Positions 6,835-15,448 of a stretch of 25,606 nt of DNA are shown one piece after another (position 1 is the first letter of the stretch; the number at the start of each line of letters is the position of its first letter). The position numbers were made by a program, and so were the translations under genes. Origin of the DNA: Saprospiraceae bacterium (GTDB lineage: Bacteria > Bacteroidota > Bacteroidia > Chitinophagales > Saprospiraceae); NCBI GenBank assembly GCA_017995875.1, contig JAGOIB010000003.1, positions 1 to 25,606 on the forward strand, written 5' to 3'. Under the pieces are notes generated by a model. The model was not told the origin of the DNA. It was given only the letters and a program-made list of their open reading frames with translations, and searched no databases.

Positions 6835-7569
6835 CTATTTAAATAGACCGGAATATTGGTGCAGTTTGGCATGCGTCACCTTCATATCCTTTGGCAAGGC
6901 GCTTTCTACTATCATGCGGGTGCCTGTAGTAAAATCGTCAAAACTGATGCCTGAAGCGTGAAGGGCAATTCGGGACATAAGTGGCCTTTCTTCTTCTTCA
7001 TCCTTGCCCAATCTGTACTTATTTTTCCCCTTCAGACTTGAGAGAAACAAAGGGCCTGAAGAACCATAGACGGTATCGCCTACAATTGGATGGCCAATCG
7101 AAGAGAGATGCACCCTGATCTGATGTGTCCTGCCGGTCAGTGGGTTAGCTTCCACAAGGGAATGGTGTTTGAAAGCTTCAATAAGTTGCCATTGTGTCTG
7201 GCTTGATTTGCCTCTTTTAGAAATAACGACAGTCCCTGTAGTCAATGTAAAAAGAGGTTCGTCAATGAGCCCTTCCTCCCTGAGCATTCTACCTTCTGTG
7301 ATAGCTGTATATTTTTTTGAAATAGTTCTCTTTTCAAATTGGTCGCTATACCATCCGAAAGCTTCTGGCACAATACAAAAAAGAACTACACCACTGGTCT
7401 CAAAATCTAAACGGTGCAGTGGTCTTGCGGTTGGAAATTCTGAAAGTATCACGCTGGCAAGGGAGGGTTTATCTTCATGGTATCTGTCCGGTACACTCAG
7501 GAATCCGGCAGGTTTGTCCATCGCTACGATTGTATCATTTTGGAAGAGTATAGCAGGCTTGTTTTTCAT
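6835..7569 (-). CDS. RluA-family pseudouridine synthase
   Basis: 244 aa. It isomerises specific uridines in rRNA or tRNA to pseudouridine; the target cannot be told from sequence. The catalytic aspartate is D55 in PLHRLDFETSGV, and PLTGRTHQIRVHLSSIGHPIVGDTVYG is the conserved substrate-binding block. There is no N-terminal S4 domain, so it resembles RluA/TruC-like short forms rather than RluC/RluD. Its ATG overlaps the TGA of the ribF-glycosyltransferase gene by 4 nt (ATGA), a sign of translational coupling. Confidence 0.94.
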   Translation of the reverse strand: MKNKPAILFQNDTIVAMDKPAGFLSVPDRYHEDKPSLASVILSEFPTARPLHRLDFETSGVVLFCIVPEAFGWYSDQFEKRTISKKYTAITEGRMLREEGLIDEPLFTLTTGTVVISKRGKSSQTQWQLIEAFKHHSLVEANPLTGRTHQIRVHLSSIGHPIVGDTVYGSSGPLFLSSLKGKNKYRLGKDEEEERPLMSRIALHASGISFDDFTTGTRMIVESALPKDMKVTHAKLHQYSGLFK

Positions 7570-9539
7570 GAGGTAAACAAGTCACTGAATTTGCGTTTCC
7601 AGCGCAAATAATACTCCATGATAATGCTGCCCTGGTATACACCGGTGAGCTTGACAAGTGGCTGGCGGTTGTAGGTTTCAGAAACTTTTTTGCGTTTGTT
7701 CAGGATTGCCCTGATGTGACCATAAATATAGAAGTGTGCCCTGATAATGGCAAAGGCGTTGGCAAACTGCCCTTTCGAAAGATATCTCAATCCTGCGAGG
7801 CCATCCAATAACCATCGGAGAGAAATAATTGGGATCAGATCAGGCTTTGGTAAATATTTAAACAGTGTGATAAGGTTGTTCCTGAAATTGAGGTAGACTT
7901 TTTGAGGATTATTATAGTTAAGTGTTCCACCGCCTACATGATAGATGGTCGAATCTGTACAACAAATAATCTTGTACATCTTCAGATGAAATCGCCAGGC
8001 GAGATCAATTTCTTCCTGATGCGCAAAATAGTCCGTGTCAAATCCTCCCACTTCATGAAAAGCTTTACTGCGAACTACCAATGCTGCTCCGGAAGCCCAG
8101 AAGATAGGAAGGGTAGATTCATACTGACCGGTATCCCTTTCAACTTTTTGGAGTAACCGTCCTCTGCAAAAAGGATAACCAAGTGAATCCAGGAATCCAC
8201 CTGCTGCACCGGCATATTCAAAAAATCCTCGTTGCGCTTCTGCCAGGATTTTTGGTTGGACGGCTGCAATAGAGTCATCTTTTTCCATCAATTCAATGAT
8301 CGGATTGAGCCAATCAGGAGTGATTTCTATATCGCTATTGACGATGGCATAATATTTTGCCTCTATTTTTGAAAGGGCTTCATTATAACCACCTGCATAT
8401 CCTTTATTGTCAGAAAGCGTGACGCAGGTGATATCAGGATAGGTGGATTTGATCCATCGTACAGAGCCATCTGTTGAAGCGTTATCTACGAGGTATATTT
8501 TCTCATGGCCATAACGACTTGAACGGAAGAATGGGATAAAGCGCTGCAGAAAAGACAGTCCATTATAATTTAGAATAACGGTTGCTACATCAGCAGTATC
8601 AGAAGTGGATCCCCGAAAATATTTCCGAACAGCAAGTTCATCTTCAGCCATGGCTGCTTTTAATCCTTCCATAGAAGGAAACTTCCTGTCGCCTCTTATA
8701 AATGAATAGATTTCAACACTGATATCCTGATCATAGATCTGGCGGTCAAAATCAAACAAGTGAATCTCGACCCTCCTATCTGTTGCTGATTCGATTGAGG
8801 GGCGCAGACCGATATACAACATGCCTTTATATTCAATACCACCAATAGTAGCGATGGCTGCAAAAATCCCGTCTTTAGGCAGTAATTTTTTTGAGTCAGT
8901 GATTTGAATATTGGCGGTTGGGAATCCAATATGATGACCTAACCTGTTACCGGTCACCACTTGTCCCTTGATCATAAATGGATGTCCGAGCAGGTCATTG
9001 ACAAGGCTGATATTATTATTGAGCAGGGCATTTCGAATCTTTGTTGAACTGATTGTAATATCTTTCAGTTCTTCTTCATCAATCTGGACTACTTCATATC
9101 CTAGTTCACTTCCATATAGTTTAAGGAGATGAACATTACCTGCGCGATTGAGGCCGAAACGATGGTCATAACCAATGACGATGTAGCGAGGGTGAAATCT
9201 TGAAAAAAGAAATTTTTCAATATACTCCACAGGGGATTGCTGCGAAAATTCAATAGTGAAAGGAACGATCACCACATTTGAAACACCGAGGCGCCTGAAA
9301 TATTCCAGTTTTTCTGGCAACGTGGTTAATATCTGGAGGTCATCATCTTTTGGATAAACGATTTCCCTTGGATGAGGATGGAAGGTGATGACAACATCGA
9401 CGCCGTCTATTTTTTCGGCGAGTTGCTGAATGCTCTTGAGGATCCTCTTGTGGCCAAGGTGCACGCCGTCAAAACTGCCAATGGTAATGACAGAATTTCT
9501 GAACTCCGGCAGTGCTGAAAGTCCCCTAAAAATGTTCAT
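7566..9539 (-). CDS. ribF: RibF-glycosyltransferase family 2 fusion
   Basis: 657 aa from the ATG at 9539, which directly precedes the conserved RibF N-terminus; longer starts add unconserved residues. Residues 1-310 are a complete bifunctional riboflavin kinase/FAD synthetase: GSFDGVHLGH at 21-30 (FMN adenylyltransferase) and GFPTAN ending at N210 (riboflavin kinase), finishing with the usual KYFRG. From about 316 a GT2 glycosyltransferase begins with VATVILNYNG (318-327), has NSD at 401-403 as the DxD-like metal site, and HQEEIDLAWRFH around 509, typical of rhamnosyltransferase-like GT2 enzymes. The linker is about six residues, with no stop or frame change. The RibF half supplies FMN and FAD; the GT half probably builds cell-surface glycan (inference). 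First gene of the minus-strand run. Confidence 0.93.
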   Translation of the reverse strand: MNIFRGLSALPEFRNSVITIGSFDGVHLGHKRILKSIQQLAEKIDGVDVVITFHPHPREIVYPKDDDLQILTTLPEKLEYFRRLGVSNVVIVPFTIEFSQQSPVEYIEKFLFSRFHPRYIVIGYDHRFGLNRAGNVHLLKLYGSELGYEVVQIDEEELKDITISSTKIRNALLNNNISLVNDLLGHPFMIKGQVVTGNRLGHHIGFPTANIQITDSKKLLPKDGIFAAIATIGGIEYKGMLYIGLRPSIESATDRRVEIHLFDFDRQIYDQDISVEIYSFIRGDRKFPSMEGLKAAMAEDELAVRKYFRGSTSDTADVATVILNYNGLSFLQRFIPFFRSSRYGHEKIYLVDNASTDGSVRWIKSTYPDITCVTLSDNKGYAGGYNEALSKIEAKYYAIVNSDIEITPDWLNPIIELMEKDDSIAAVQPKILAEAQRGFFEYAGAAGGFLDSLGYPFCRGRLLQKVERDTGQYESTLPIFWASGAALVVRSKAFHEVGGFDTDYFAHQEEIDLAWRFHLKMYKIICCTDSTIYHVGGGTLNYNNPQKVYLNFRNNLITLFKYLPKPDLIPIISLRWLLDGLAGLRYLSKGQFANAFAIIRAHFYIYGHIRAILNKRKKVSETYNRQPLVKLTGVYQGSIIMEYYLRWKRKFSDLFTS

Positions 9540-9545
9540 GGTCCA

Positions 9546-9553
9546 CAAATGTA
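9546..9553 (-). promoter_or_regulatory. Possible -7 element before ribF-GT2
   Basis: On the minus strand TACATTTG matches TAnnTTTG and ends 6 nt before the ATG at 9539. No TTTG lies at the proper -33 distance, and the start of transcription would fall on or next to the ATG, giving a leaderless or near-leaderless mRNA. Confidence 0.3.
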
Positions 9554-9694
9554 TCCATTTAGTCTGTAATATGTTTCCCAACTTTGCTTTCGACCTGGGT
9601 GGCCCGACTGAAATAGTAAACTTCAAGGGCCTGGAAAGGTTGGCGAAAGCCGGTCTAAAACAATCCTTTTCAGGATAATAACGTTTATAAGCCT

Positions 9695-10570
9695 ATGATA
9701 CGAAGTATGTTGGTTTTAATCCTTGGGTGTGCAATGGCAGTCAGTGCAGGGGCTCAAACGTTGGATGAAAAGCGACTGGTGGATGAAATAGCCTACAATG
9801 CTGATATTATGGTCAATGCCAATCTTGACCAGCACCGCATAAGGGCAAGTGAGTCTATGGGCATAGCGCTGGATAGTCTTCTGGCCCACAAAGGTTCATA
9901 TGAGGTTTCCCTGGATAGCATTCCATGGCTTTCTATAGTGCATGGGGCTGATTTCAGGTTAGTGACCTGGCAGCTTAAAGTTTCCAATGAAGAATATAAA
10001 TACGGGGGATTTATACAATGGCCGGATCGAATTGTCCGGTTTAAAGATACCAGACCCTTTATCAACGGATCTTCTTACAGTACATACACCCCGTCAAGTT
10101 GGTATGGTTGCATCTATTACCATATCATTCCATTTGAGTTGGATGGCAAGAGCTACTATGTATTGTTAGGGTTTAATGCTGAAAACAGTACCCTCAATAC
10201 GAAAGTGGCGGATGTCCTTGATCTCACGGGACCGGACATCAGGCTTGGAGTGCCTGTATTTACGGGGAAAGAAGAAGCCAGGACGCGCTTAATGGTCACC
10301 TATGGGGACATTTCTAATACCCGGATGACATATGATTCTAAACTGGGGGGTATCATTCATGATCATGTCGAAACACTGCCTGGGATTGGACCAAATGGAG
10401 AGGATTTACCCGTTTCTGATGGAAGTATGGAAGCCTGGATTCTAAAAAAGGGAAAATGGGAGTATCAGGAAGAGGTCTATGACGTAAAGGTAACAGAGCC
10501 TCCCATGACGAATGAAAGGAAAAACAGAGTTGAGGACAAAGACATTCTGGGTCGACCTAAAAAGGAATAA
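9695..10570 (+). CDS. Secreted protein of unknown function
   Basis: 291 aa. A signal peptide is clear (hydrophobic core LVLILGCAMAVSAGA, cleavage near AGAQ-T). The mature part has a predicted mixed fold with a Trp/Tyr-rich middle (GGFIQWPDRIVRFKD, SYSTYTPSSWYGCIYYHI, YYVLLGFNA) and a polar, charged C-terminus. No catalytic motif was recognised and no family can be named with confidence; it looks like one of the conserved exported proteins of Bacteroidota. It is divergent from ribF-GT2 (155-nt gap) and followed after 11 nt by the hydrolase gene, so these two probably form an operon. Confidence 0.82.
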   Translation: MIRSMLVLILGCAMAVSAGAQTLDEKRLVDEIAYNADIMVNANLDQHRIRASESMGIALDSLLAHKGSYEVSLDSIPWLSIVHGADFRLVTWQLKVSNEEYKYGGFIQWPDRIVRFKDTRPFINGSSYSTYTPSSWYGCIYYHIIPFELDGKSYYVLLGFNAENSTLNTKVADVLDLTGPDIRLGVPVFTGKEEARTRLMVTYGDISNTRMTYDSKLGGIIHDHVETLPGIGPNGEDLPVSDGSMEAWILKKGKWEYQEEVYDVKVTEPPMTNERKNRVEDKDILGRPKKE

Positions 10571-10581
10571 TTTAAACCAAC

Positions 10582-11241
10582 TTGGGAGCACACTACAAAA
10601 TCAGGACAGAGAAAACCGGTCATTATTTTACCCATGGAACCATGACTGAAAAAACCCGCTATGTCTGGGTCTGTTTACATGGATATGGTCAATTGGGAAA
10701 ATTTTTCATCCAGCGATTTGAATTTCTTGATCCTGCATTACACTTTGTTGTAGTTCCCGAAGGTCTCAATAGATTTTATTTTGAAGGAGTCAATGAGAAG
10801 CCTGTAGCGAGTTGGATGACAAAGGAGGATCGTCTGGACGAGATAGCGGACTATGTACTCTATCTCGAGGCACTGAGGAATAAAATTGGTTGGGAACGAA
10901 ATAAAAACGTCAAAATTATCTATTTCGGATTTTCACAAGGCGTCACGACATTGCTCCGATGGCTTCAAAATATAGCTCCAAGAGCTGATTATTTGTTGTT
11001 GTGGGCAGGAGGTATTCCGGATGATATATTGTTTGAACACCGTCGGAATTATTTTCGTCAAATAGTTTGTCATTATTTCTTAGGAGATGCTGATCCTTAT
11101 ATCAAATCCGCAATGTTGGAGGAGAAAAAGGACCTTGTCGATGCTTCCGGACTTGACGTCAATCTCAAGCTTTATAAAGGGGATCACAGAATTGAACCAA
11201 ATGTTTTGATGCAGTGGGTGAAAGAAAATTTAACGTACTGA
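10582..11241 (+). CDS. Alpha/beta-hydrolase, esterase-like
   Basis: 219 aa, using a TTG start 11 nt after the upstream stop; the first ATG (10642) would drop the N-terminal strand, which seems to belong to the fold. Motifs of a serine hydrolase of the phospholipase/carboxylesterase type are visible: CLHGYGQ (oxyanion loop), GFSQG as nucleophile elbow, LGDADPYI with the likely catalytic Asp, and GDHRI with the likely His. No signal peptide, so cytoplasmic. The substrate is unknown. It ends convergently with the M1 peptidase gene, with 88 nt between and no convincing terminator. Confidence 0.82.
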   Translation: MGAHYKIRTEKTGHYFTHGTMTEKTRYVWVCLHGYGQLGKFFIQRFEFLDPALHFVVVPEGLNRFYFEGVNEKPVASWMTKEDRLDEIADYVLYLEALRNKIGWERNKNVKIIYFGFSQGVTTLLRWLQNIAPRADYLLLWAGGIPDDILFEHRRNYFRQIVCHYFLGDADPYIKSAMLEEKKDLVDASGLDVNLKLYKGDHRIEPNVLMQWVKENLTY

Positions 11242-11329
11242 TGTAATCCTCATTTACTGGAGTCCTTCATTATGTCAACTGAAGAAAGCAACACATCCGT
11301 AAATATTTTTTCTGGCAGGAAATTCACTT

Positions 11330-13282
11330 TCACCTGGTGATGACAATCGACTGAATGGACAGAATATCCTTGTCTTTATTTTTCAACATCAGGGTGTAAT
11401 AGCCAGGAACGAATGATTGGATATCCAATTTGCCTGATACCATTGGGACAGATTGCACTTTTCCATACACATCGATAATGTCGACCGTAGCTATGCTTTC
11501 GGAAGGAATGATGTTGACAAAATCACCTGCAGGATTTGGATAGATCATAAAGTCTGATTGTGCTATCGGATTATACGTTGAAGTGATAACTTCGGTAACT
11601 GTATTGTTTCTGGTTAGCACCCAACGATCCGGATCTATTGCAACAGAATCGACCGTTGTATTGCCTATGAAGAAAGAGAAACGCTGTGCTTGTCCGGTGT
11701 GCTGCAGTACAAAGGTGTTGTCGGTTCCATTGATAGATGCATGGATTGGTACCGGCATTTCAAAAAAAGCAACAGATGCATGCGATTGGCGTTGACTCAG
11801 CCAGAAGACCAGTGAATCAGCTTGCTGGCTCCATTGCAGATCATAGGATGGATATCCTTGTCCATAGAACCAGTCCTCAAAAAATTCGTCGAGGTCAACT
11901 CCTGACCTTGCTTCCATGTACGCTTGTAATTCTTCAGTATAGCCAAAATCATAGGCTGTTCCAGGGCTGTTGAGATAATCGCGACATGCCTGGAAAAAAT
12001 TATCGTCGCCTGCGATCCAGCGAAGCATATGGCATAAATAGGCACCTTTGTTATATGACAATCTCCCATTAAATATTCTATTCACACTGGTGGTGTCATC
12101 TACAAAAACAGACCCGCCGGGTTGACTTGTAGCGGAACTGGATGTTGACGATTTCCACTGTGGCCAGAAATCGTCAGGACTAAAACGCTCATAGGTGAGG
12201 CCTGTGAGATAGGTAGCGAAACCTTCGTTGAGCCAGATGTCTTCCCATGATCCACATGTTACTTTATCTCCGAACCATTGGTGCGCTGTTTCATGAGCCT
12301 GAAGGTTAAAACTAAAATTGACCATGAAGCTCATCGTCTGGTGTTCTTCACCTCCGCCCCAGCCAAATTGGGCATATCCGTATTTTTCATCAGCGAACGG
12401 ATACAGACCGAATTTTTCATTGTAGAATTCTACAATATCAAGCATGCTCTCTGTCTGTGTTTGTGTTTGTGTAAGCGTCTCAGGATACACATAATTCAAC
12501 ATTTCAATCGTGTCTCCATTGTCAAGAGGCAAGTAATGACTGTAGGATGCATAATTCGTAACAGCCAAAGCAATCAGGTAAGCAACAATAGGATGCCTGT
12601 GTTGCCAGTGGTGTACAAGTTTGCCATTGATTTCGGTAATACTGATCAGTTTTCCGTTACTGGCAGCAAGCTGACCGAGTGGGGTAGTGATATAGATGTC
12701 AACAGAATCAATTTTATCTACAAGGTCCTCTTTTCCCGGCCACCAATCTTTGACGCCATAAGGTTCTGATAGTGTCCAGATGATAGGTTGGCCACCGTGG
12801 CTGCCTTGTTCAAACGAACCGAATCCATTTGATGGTGGAACACCTTCATATGAAATCGTCAATGAATCGATGTCGCCGATAGCGAGGGATTTATCGAGTG
12901 AAATGGTTAGCAGTTGATCAGCATGAACAAACGTCAAAGGGGATCCACCGCGTGCGATTGAATTTACCTGTAGTGCGTCTGTTAGATCAAGGTACAATTG
13001 CGTCAGGTTAGCAATCCGACTTTTGAAATGGTATGTTATAGTTCCTTTGATGTATTTCTGAGCAGGATCTATTTCCCAGTGCATAGATTGATAGAACATA
13101 TCGGTTTGGCCTGCATACTCATTGCGAAGTCCGCGAGGTTGAATATGGAGGGAAGCGTGTTCTTGTTCCTTGCAGATGATGTCTTCCTGGTCATAGAGGA
13201 AGTCCATTTCATTTTGTGCGGTAAGGGAAAAGAGGGAAAGGGTTGATATCAAAAAGGGCAGGATGAGTCTGGATGTCTTCAT
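11330..13282 (-). CDS. Secreted M1 family aminopeptidase with T9SS signal
   Basis: 650 aa from the ATG at 13282, which gives a standard signal peptide (cleavage near LTAQ-N). The gluzincin zinc site is complete: H330-E331-x-x-H334 and E353 with 18 residues between. The catalytic Tyr lies in LSYNKGAY. The exopeptidase motif usually written GAMEN or GGMEH reads GGGEEHQTM here (309-317), with Glu where Met is normal. Residues from about 576 form a type A T9SS C-terminal sorting domain (YPNPAGDFVNI, then IIDVYGK, ending KDILSIQSIVITR). The enzyme should be exported through the outer membrane by T9SS and take N-terminal residues from peptides, likely for nutrient uptake. Confidence 0.94.
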   Translation of the reverse strand: MKTSRLILPFLISTLSLFSLTAQNEMDFLYDQEDIICKEQEHASLHIQPRGLRNEYAGQTDMFYQSMHWEIDPAQKYIKGTITYHFKSRIANLTQLYLDLTDALQVNSIARGGSPLTFVHADQLLTISLDKSLAIGDIDSLTISYEGVPPSNGFGSFEQGSHGGQPIIWTLSEPYGVKDWWPGKEDLVDKIDSVDIYITTPLGQLAASNGKLISITEINGKLVHHWQHRHPIVAYLIALAVTNYASYSHYLPLDNGDTIEMLNYVYPETLTQTQTQTESMLDIVEFYNEKFGLYPFADEKYGYAQFGWGGGEEHQTMSFMVNFSFNLQAHETAHQWFGDKVTCGSWEDIWLNEGFATYLTGLTYERFSPDDFWPQWKSSTSSSATSQPGGSVFVDDTTSVNRIFNGRLSYNKGAYLCHMLRWIAGDDNFFQACRDYLNSPGTAYDFGYTEELQAYMEARSGVDLDEFFEDWFYGQGYPSYDLQWSQQADSLVFWLSQRQSHASVAFFEMPVPIHASINGTDNTFVLQHTGQAQRFSFFIGNTTVDSVAIDPDRWVLTRNNTVTEVITSTYNPIAQSDFMIYPNPAGDFVNIIPSESIATVDIIDVYGKVQSVPMVSGKLDIQSFVPGYYTLMLKNKDKDILSIQSIVITR

Positions 13283-13306
13283 GGAGTAAAAGTAGGGATA
13301 AGGAAG

Positions 13307-13334
13307 GTCAATTGTCAATTGTCAATTGTCAATT
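13307..13334 (+). repeat. Heptamer array F (GTCAATT x4)
   Basis: Four perfect copies of GTCAATT, 25 nt upstream of the M1 peptidase ATG. Read on the minus strand each copy contains TTGAC, so the array offers several -33-like TTG triplets in front of TACTTTTA (about 13286-13293), a weak -7-like element. No inverted partner array is seen. Confidence 0.95.
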
Positions 13335-13382
13335 AGTTTTATTTGAATAGGACACTAAAAATGGGGGAGACCCTAAAAGAAG

Positions 13383-13414
13383 AAAGCCCGATCCGTTGTG
13401 TCGGATCAGGCTTT
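13383..13414 (-). terminator. Intrinsic terminator of rplU-rpmA
   Basis: A 13-position stem (AAAGCCTGATCCG with CGGATCGGGCTTT on the minus strand, one G-U wobble) with a 6-nt loop lies 40 nt after the rpmA stop and is followed by CTTCTTTT on the minus strand. Confidence 0.8.
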
Positions 13415-13454
13415 ATTAAAAAACGATATACTCTATTCGAATGATTATCCTGAC

Positions 13455-13724
13455 TTATGCTTCCGCAATGCCATCATTCACAACGCTCACGTAGGTACGA
13501 TCGCGTTTTTTAGTTTGGAAAGTGACGACGCCATCAGCAAGTGCATAGATTGTAAAGTCTTTGCCTACGCCAACATTGCGACCAGGGTGGAATTTAGTAC
13601 CACGCTGACGAATGATGATATTGCCTGCAATTGCAGTCTGACCGCCAAAAAGTTTAACACCTAAGCGTTTACTTTTACTGTCCCGTCCGTTATCACTACT
13701 ACCAACACCTTTCTTATGTGCCAT
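13455..13724 (-). CDS. rpmA: Large-subunit ribosomal protein bL27
   Basis: 89 aa, usual length. The N-terminus [24 protein letters not shown] is the standard bL27 start with no cleavable Firmicutes-type extension; [15 protein letters not shown] and the acidic/basic tail also match. It sits near the peptidyl-transferase centre of the 50S subunit. It follows rplU after 32 nt, and an intrinsic terminator lies downstream, so the pair forms a bicistronic operon. Confidence 0.98.
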   Translation of the reverse strand: MAHKKGVGSSDNGRDSKSKRLGVKLFGGQTAIAGNIIIRQRGTKFHPGRNVGVGKDFTIYALADGVVTFQTKKRDRTYVSVVNDGIAEA

Positions 13725-13756
13725 TGTATCAGTATTTTATATTGTATTAGCTAATG

Positions 13757-14068
13757 TTAAATTGTAATGCTTTCAATGCGGATCTTGGTGAATTGCTGGC
13801 GATGGCCTTTTTTCACCCTGTATCCTTTTCTTCTCTTCTTTTTGAAGATGATGACTTTGTCACCTTTCACATGGTCCAGCACTTTGGCTGAAACAGAAGC
13901 ATTGTTTAACGAAGGGGTGCCAACGCGCACAGATCCTTCATTTTCAGTCAATAAGATCTTATTGAACGTTAGATCTGCACCAACTTCCGCTTGCTGGAGG
14001 TCTACATAGATCTCCTGGCCCTGCTTCACTTTATACTGTCTGTTATTGACATCCAGAATAGCGTACAT
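13757..14068 (-). CDS. rplU: Large-subunit ribosomal protein bL21
   Basis: 103 aa, the usual length. It begins MYAILDVNNRQYKVKQGQ and ends with the basic KKKRRKGYRVKKGHRQQFTKIRI block that contacts 23S rRNA. First gene of the rplU-rpmA operon, with a good Bacteroidota promoter 42 nt upstream. Confidence 0.98.
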   Translation of the reverse strand: MYAILDVNNRQYKVKQGQEIYVDLQQAEVGADLTFNKILLTENEGSVRVGTPSLNNASVSAKVLDHVKGDKVIIFKKKRRKGYRVKKGHRQQFTKIRIESITI

Positions 14069-14109
14069 AATTTGAGCTATTTATTTTGTTTTTAATCTTA
14101 AATGGCCGG

Positions 14110-14141
14110 CAAAGGTATGATTATATAACCGATTTCCAAAA
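14110..14141 (-). promoter_or_regulatory. Bacteroidota-type promoter of rplU-rpmA
   Basis: On the minus strand TTTTG (14137-14141), 19 nt, then TACCTTTG (14110-14117). This fits the phylum consensus TTTG-N17-20-TAnnTTTG exactly. It predicts transcription starting near 14103 and a leader of about 35 nt before the rplU ATG. Confidence 0.78.
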
Positions 14142-14149
14142 TATTTTTT

Positions 14150-14180
14150 AAAGTCCTTAGTCTCTGAGGGTAAGGACTTT
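14150..14180. terminator. Hairpin between retropepsin gene and rplU
   Basis: A perfect 10-bp stem AAAGTCCTTA/TAAGGACTTT with an 11-nt loop. It lies 15 nt after the stop of the retropepsin-PDZ gene and just upstream of the rplU promoter. On the minus strand it is followed by an A-rich then T-rich stretch rather than a pure T-run, so termination is likely but not certain. Confidence 0.55.
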
Positions 14181-14195
14181 AGCAGGGGCTGGGTT

Positions 14196-15443
14196 TTAAA
14201 TAAGGTCCTTCAGGATCAATTCCTTGCGAATCAGCTGATTATTTCTGGTCAATTGGATTTTGATCTTTTTTCCAGCTTTCTGTTGGAGTAATTGCGTGAA
14301 AGCCTCAAGAGTATAATACTTGCTATCAATGCCCTTAATCTTCGTAATAATATCGCCTGAGCGGAAATCAGCTATTTCTGCAGGGCTGTGTTCTATTATA
14401 TCCTTCACCACAAATTGGCTGAAATCCTCCCCGTATGCAAAAATAATAAGCCCGCTCCGGTCCATCGTGAATAGCTTAGGCTTCTTTCGATAGGGCTTTA
14501 ACATCAGGAGTTCCTTGTTATAATCCAGGTATACATCAAACCTGTTGAGTATTTGGTTTCCAATAATACCATTACGGAATCTTTCATTGTCCTGCAGCCA
14601 GGAAGGTTGAAGGTCCTGGAAGCTTGTCAGTACTTCCGGAAAATCGAATTCACCGAGGGAAAGCTTTGAAATGCGTCCAATAAAACCTTCCAGATACCCG
14701 CCCAACCCCATGCCTAACTTCCCACGGATGTATTCATCAGGAAGGTGTAAGGAAGGAGAGGAATTATTGTGCAATAACAACGGTACTCCAGCTCCTGTAT
14801 CCAAAAGCAAATCAACCTGAACCACAGTGCCATCCTGCAGGCTTGCAGCTCCTTCGATATAGGGTTTATTTGTCTTTACATAAATCGGCAGCGTAGCAAT
14901 GTCTTTCGGGGGTTCAAAATAAGCAGGATCAAAAATTGTCAGGTGCCTCTTTTTATAATCTATTCGAATGATAAGGTTTTTAAAAAAGCCACCCCCAATC
15001 AATCCAACAATAGGTGCACCAACCATTTCATCCAGGTTGAAATAATTTTCTTCCAGGACCAACATATCCGTTGGTTTTGTCGCAAGGCCTGTAACTTCCA
15101 AAACGCCGTTGCGCGTAATCAATGCGTAAATCTCCCGGCTCAGGTCAGATCCCATCACAGGAATCCTTTTATCGTATGGAATCTGCAGGACGTCGGTATA
15201 TTCTCGTTTAAACAGGATGACATGCTCGGCCCCTGTATCAAAAATAAACTGCACATGCATCAGTCCAAAGATCGTGGCGTCAAGTACAATAAAATTGTGG
15301 AGGTACCTGAAGGGAATCGTTGCTTTATGTTTGCCCTGGAGTAAGTCTAGCTGATTGTAAAATACCGTAGGAGCCTGGGCAGACAGTTGTATAAACTGGA
15401 GCACAAGTAGTAACAATAGAAAAATGTTTTTTCGAATTGTCAT
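14196..15443 (-). CDS. Retropepsin-like aspartic protease with PDZ domain
   Basis: 415 aa. A signal peptide (hydrophobic core FLLLLLVLQFIQL, cleavage near LSAQ-A) sends it to the periplasm or beyond. Two aspartic-protease half sites are visible: FIFDTGAEH with D69 and LLLDTGAGV with D215, each followed by a hydrophobic-Gly segment (VGLIGGGFF and NGIIGNQIL). So both lobes are on one chain, as in pepsin-like clan AA proteins of Bacteroidota. Residues of about 325-410 form a PDZ domain (IIEHSPAEIADFRSGDIITKIKG). The substrate is unknown. The start ATG lies 6 nt from the heptamer array at 15449. Confidence 0.9.
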   Translation of the reverse strand: MTIRKNIFLLLLLVLQFIQLSAQAPTVFYNQLDLLQGKHKATIPFRYLHNFIVLDATIFGLMHVQFIFDTGAEHVILFKREYTDVLQIPYDKRIPVMGSDLSREIYALITRNGVLEVTGLATKPTDMLVLEENYFNLDEMVGAPIVGLIGGGFFKNLIIRIDYKKRHLTIFDPAYFEPPKDIATLPIYVKTNKPYIEGAASLQDGTVVQVDLLLDTGAGVPLLLHNNSSPSLHLPDEYIRGKLGMGLGGYLEGFIGRISKLSLGEFDFPEVLTSFQDLQPSWLQDNERFRNGIIGNQILNRFDVYLDYNKELLMLKPYRKKPKLFTMDRSGLIIFAYGEDFSQFVVKDIIEHSPAEIADFRSGDIITKIKGIDSKYYTLEAFTQLLQQKAGKKIKIQLTRNNQLIRKELILKDLI

Positions 15444-15448
15444 TGTTA

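Noticed and set aside
12278..12769. 163-aa plus-strand ORF
   Set aside because: It lies antisense within the M1 peptidase gene, over its zinc site; no recognisable domain.
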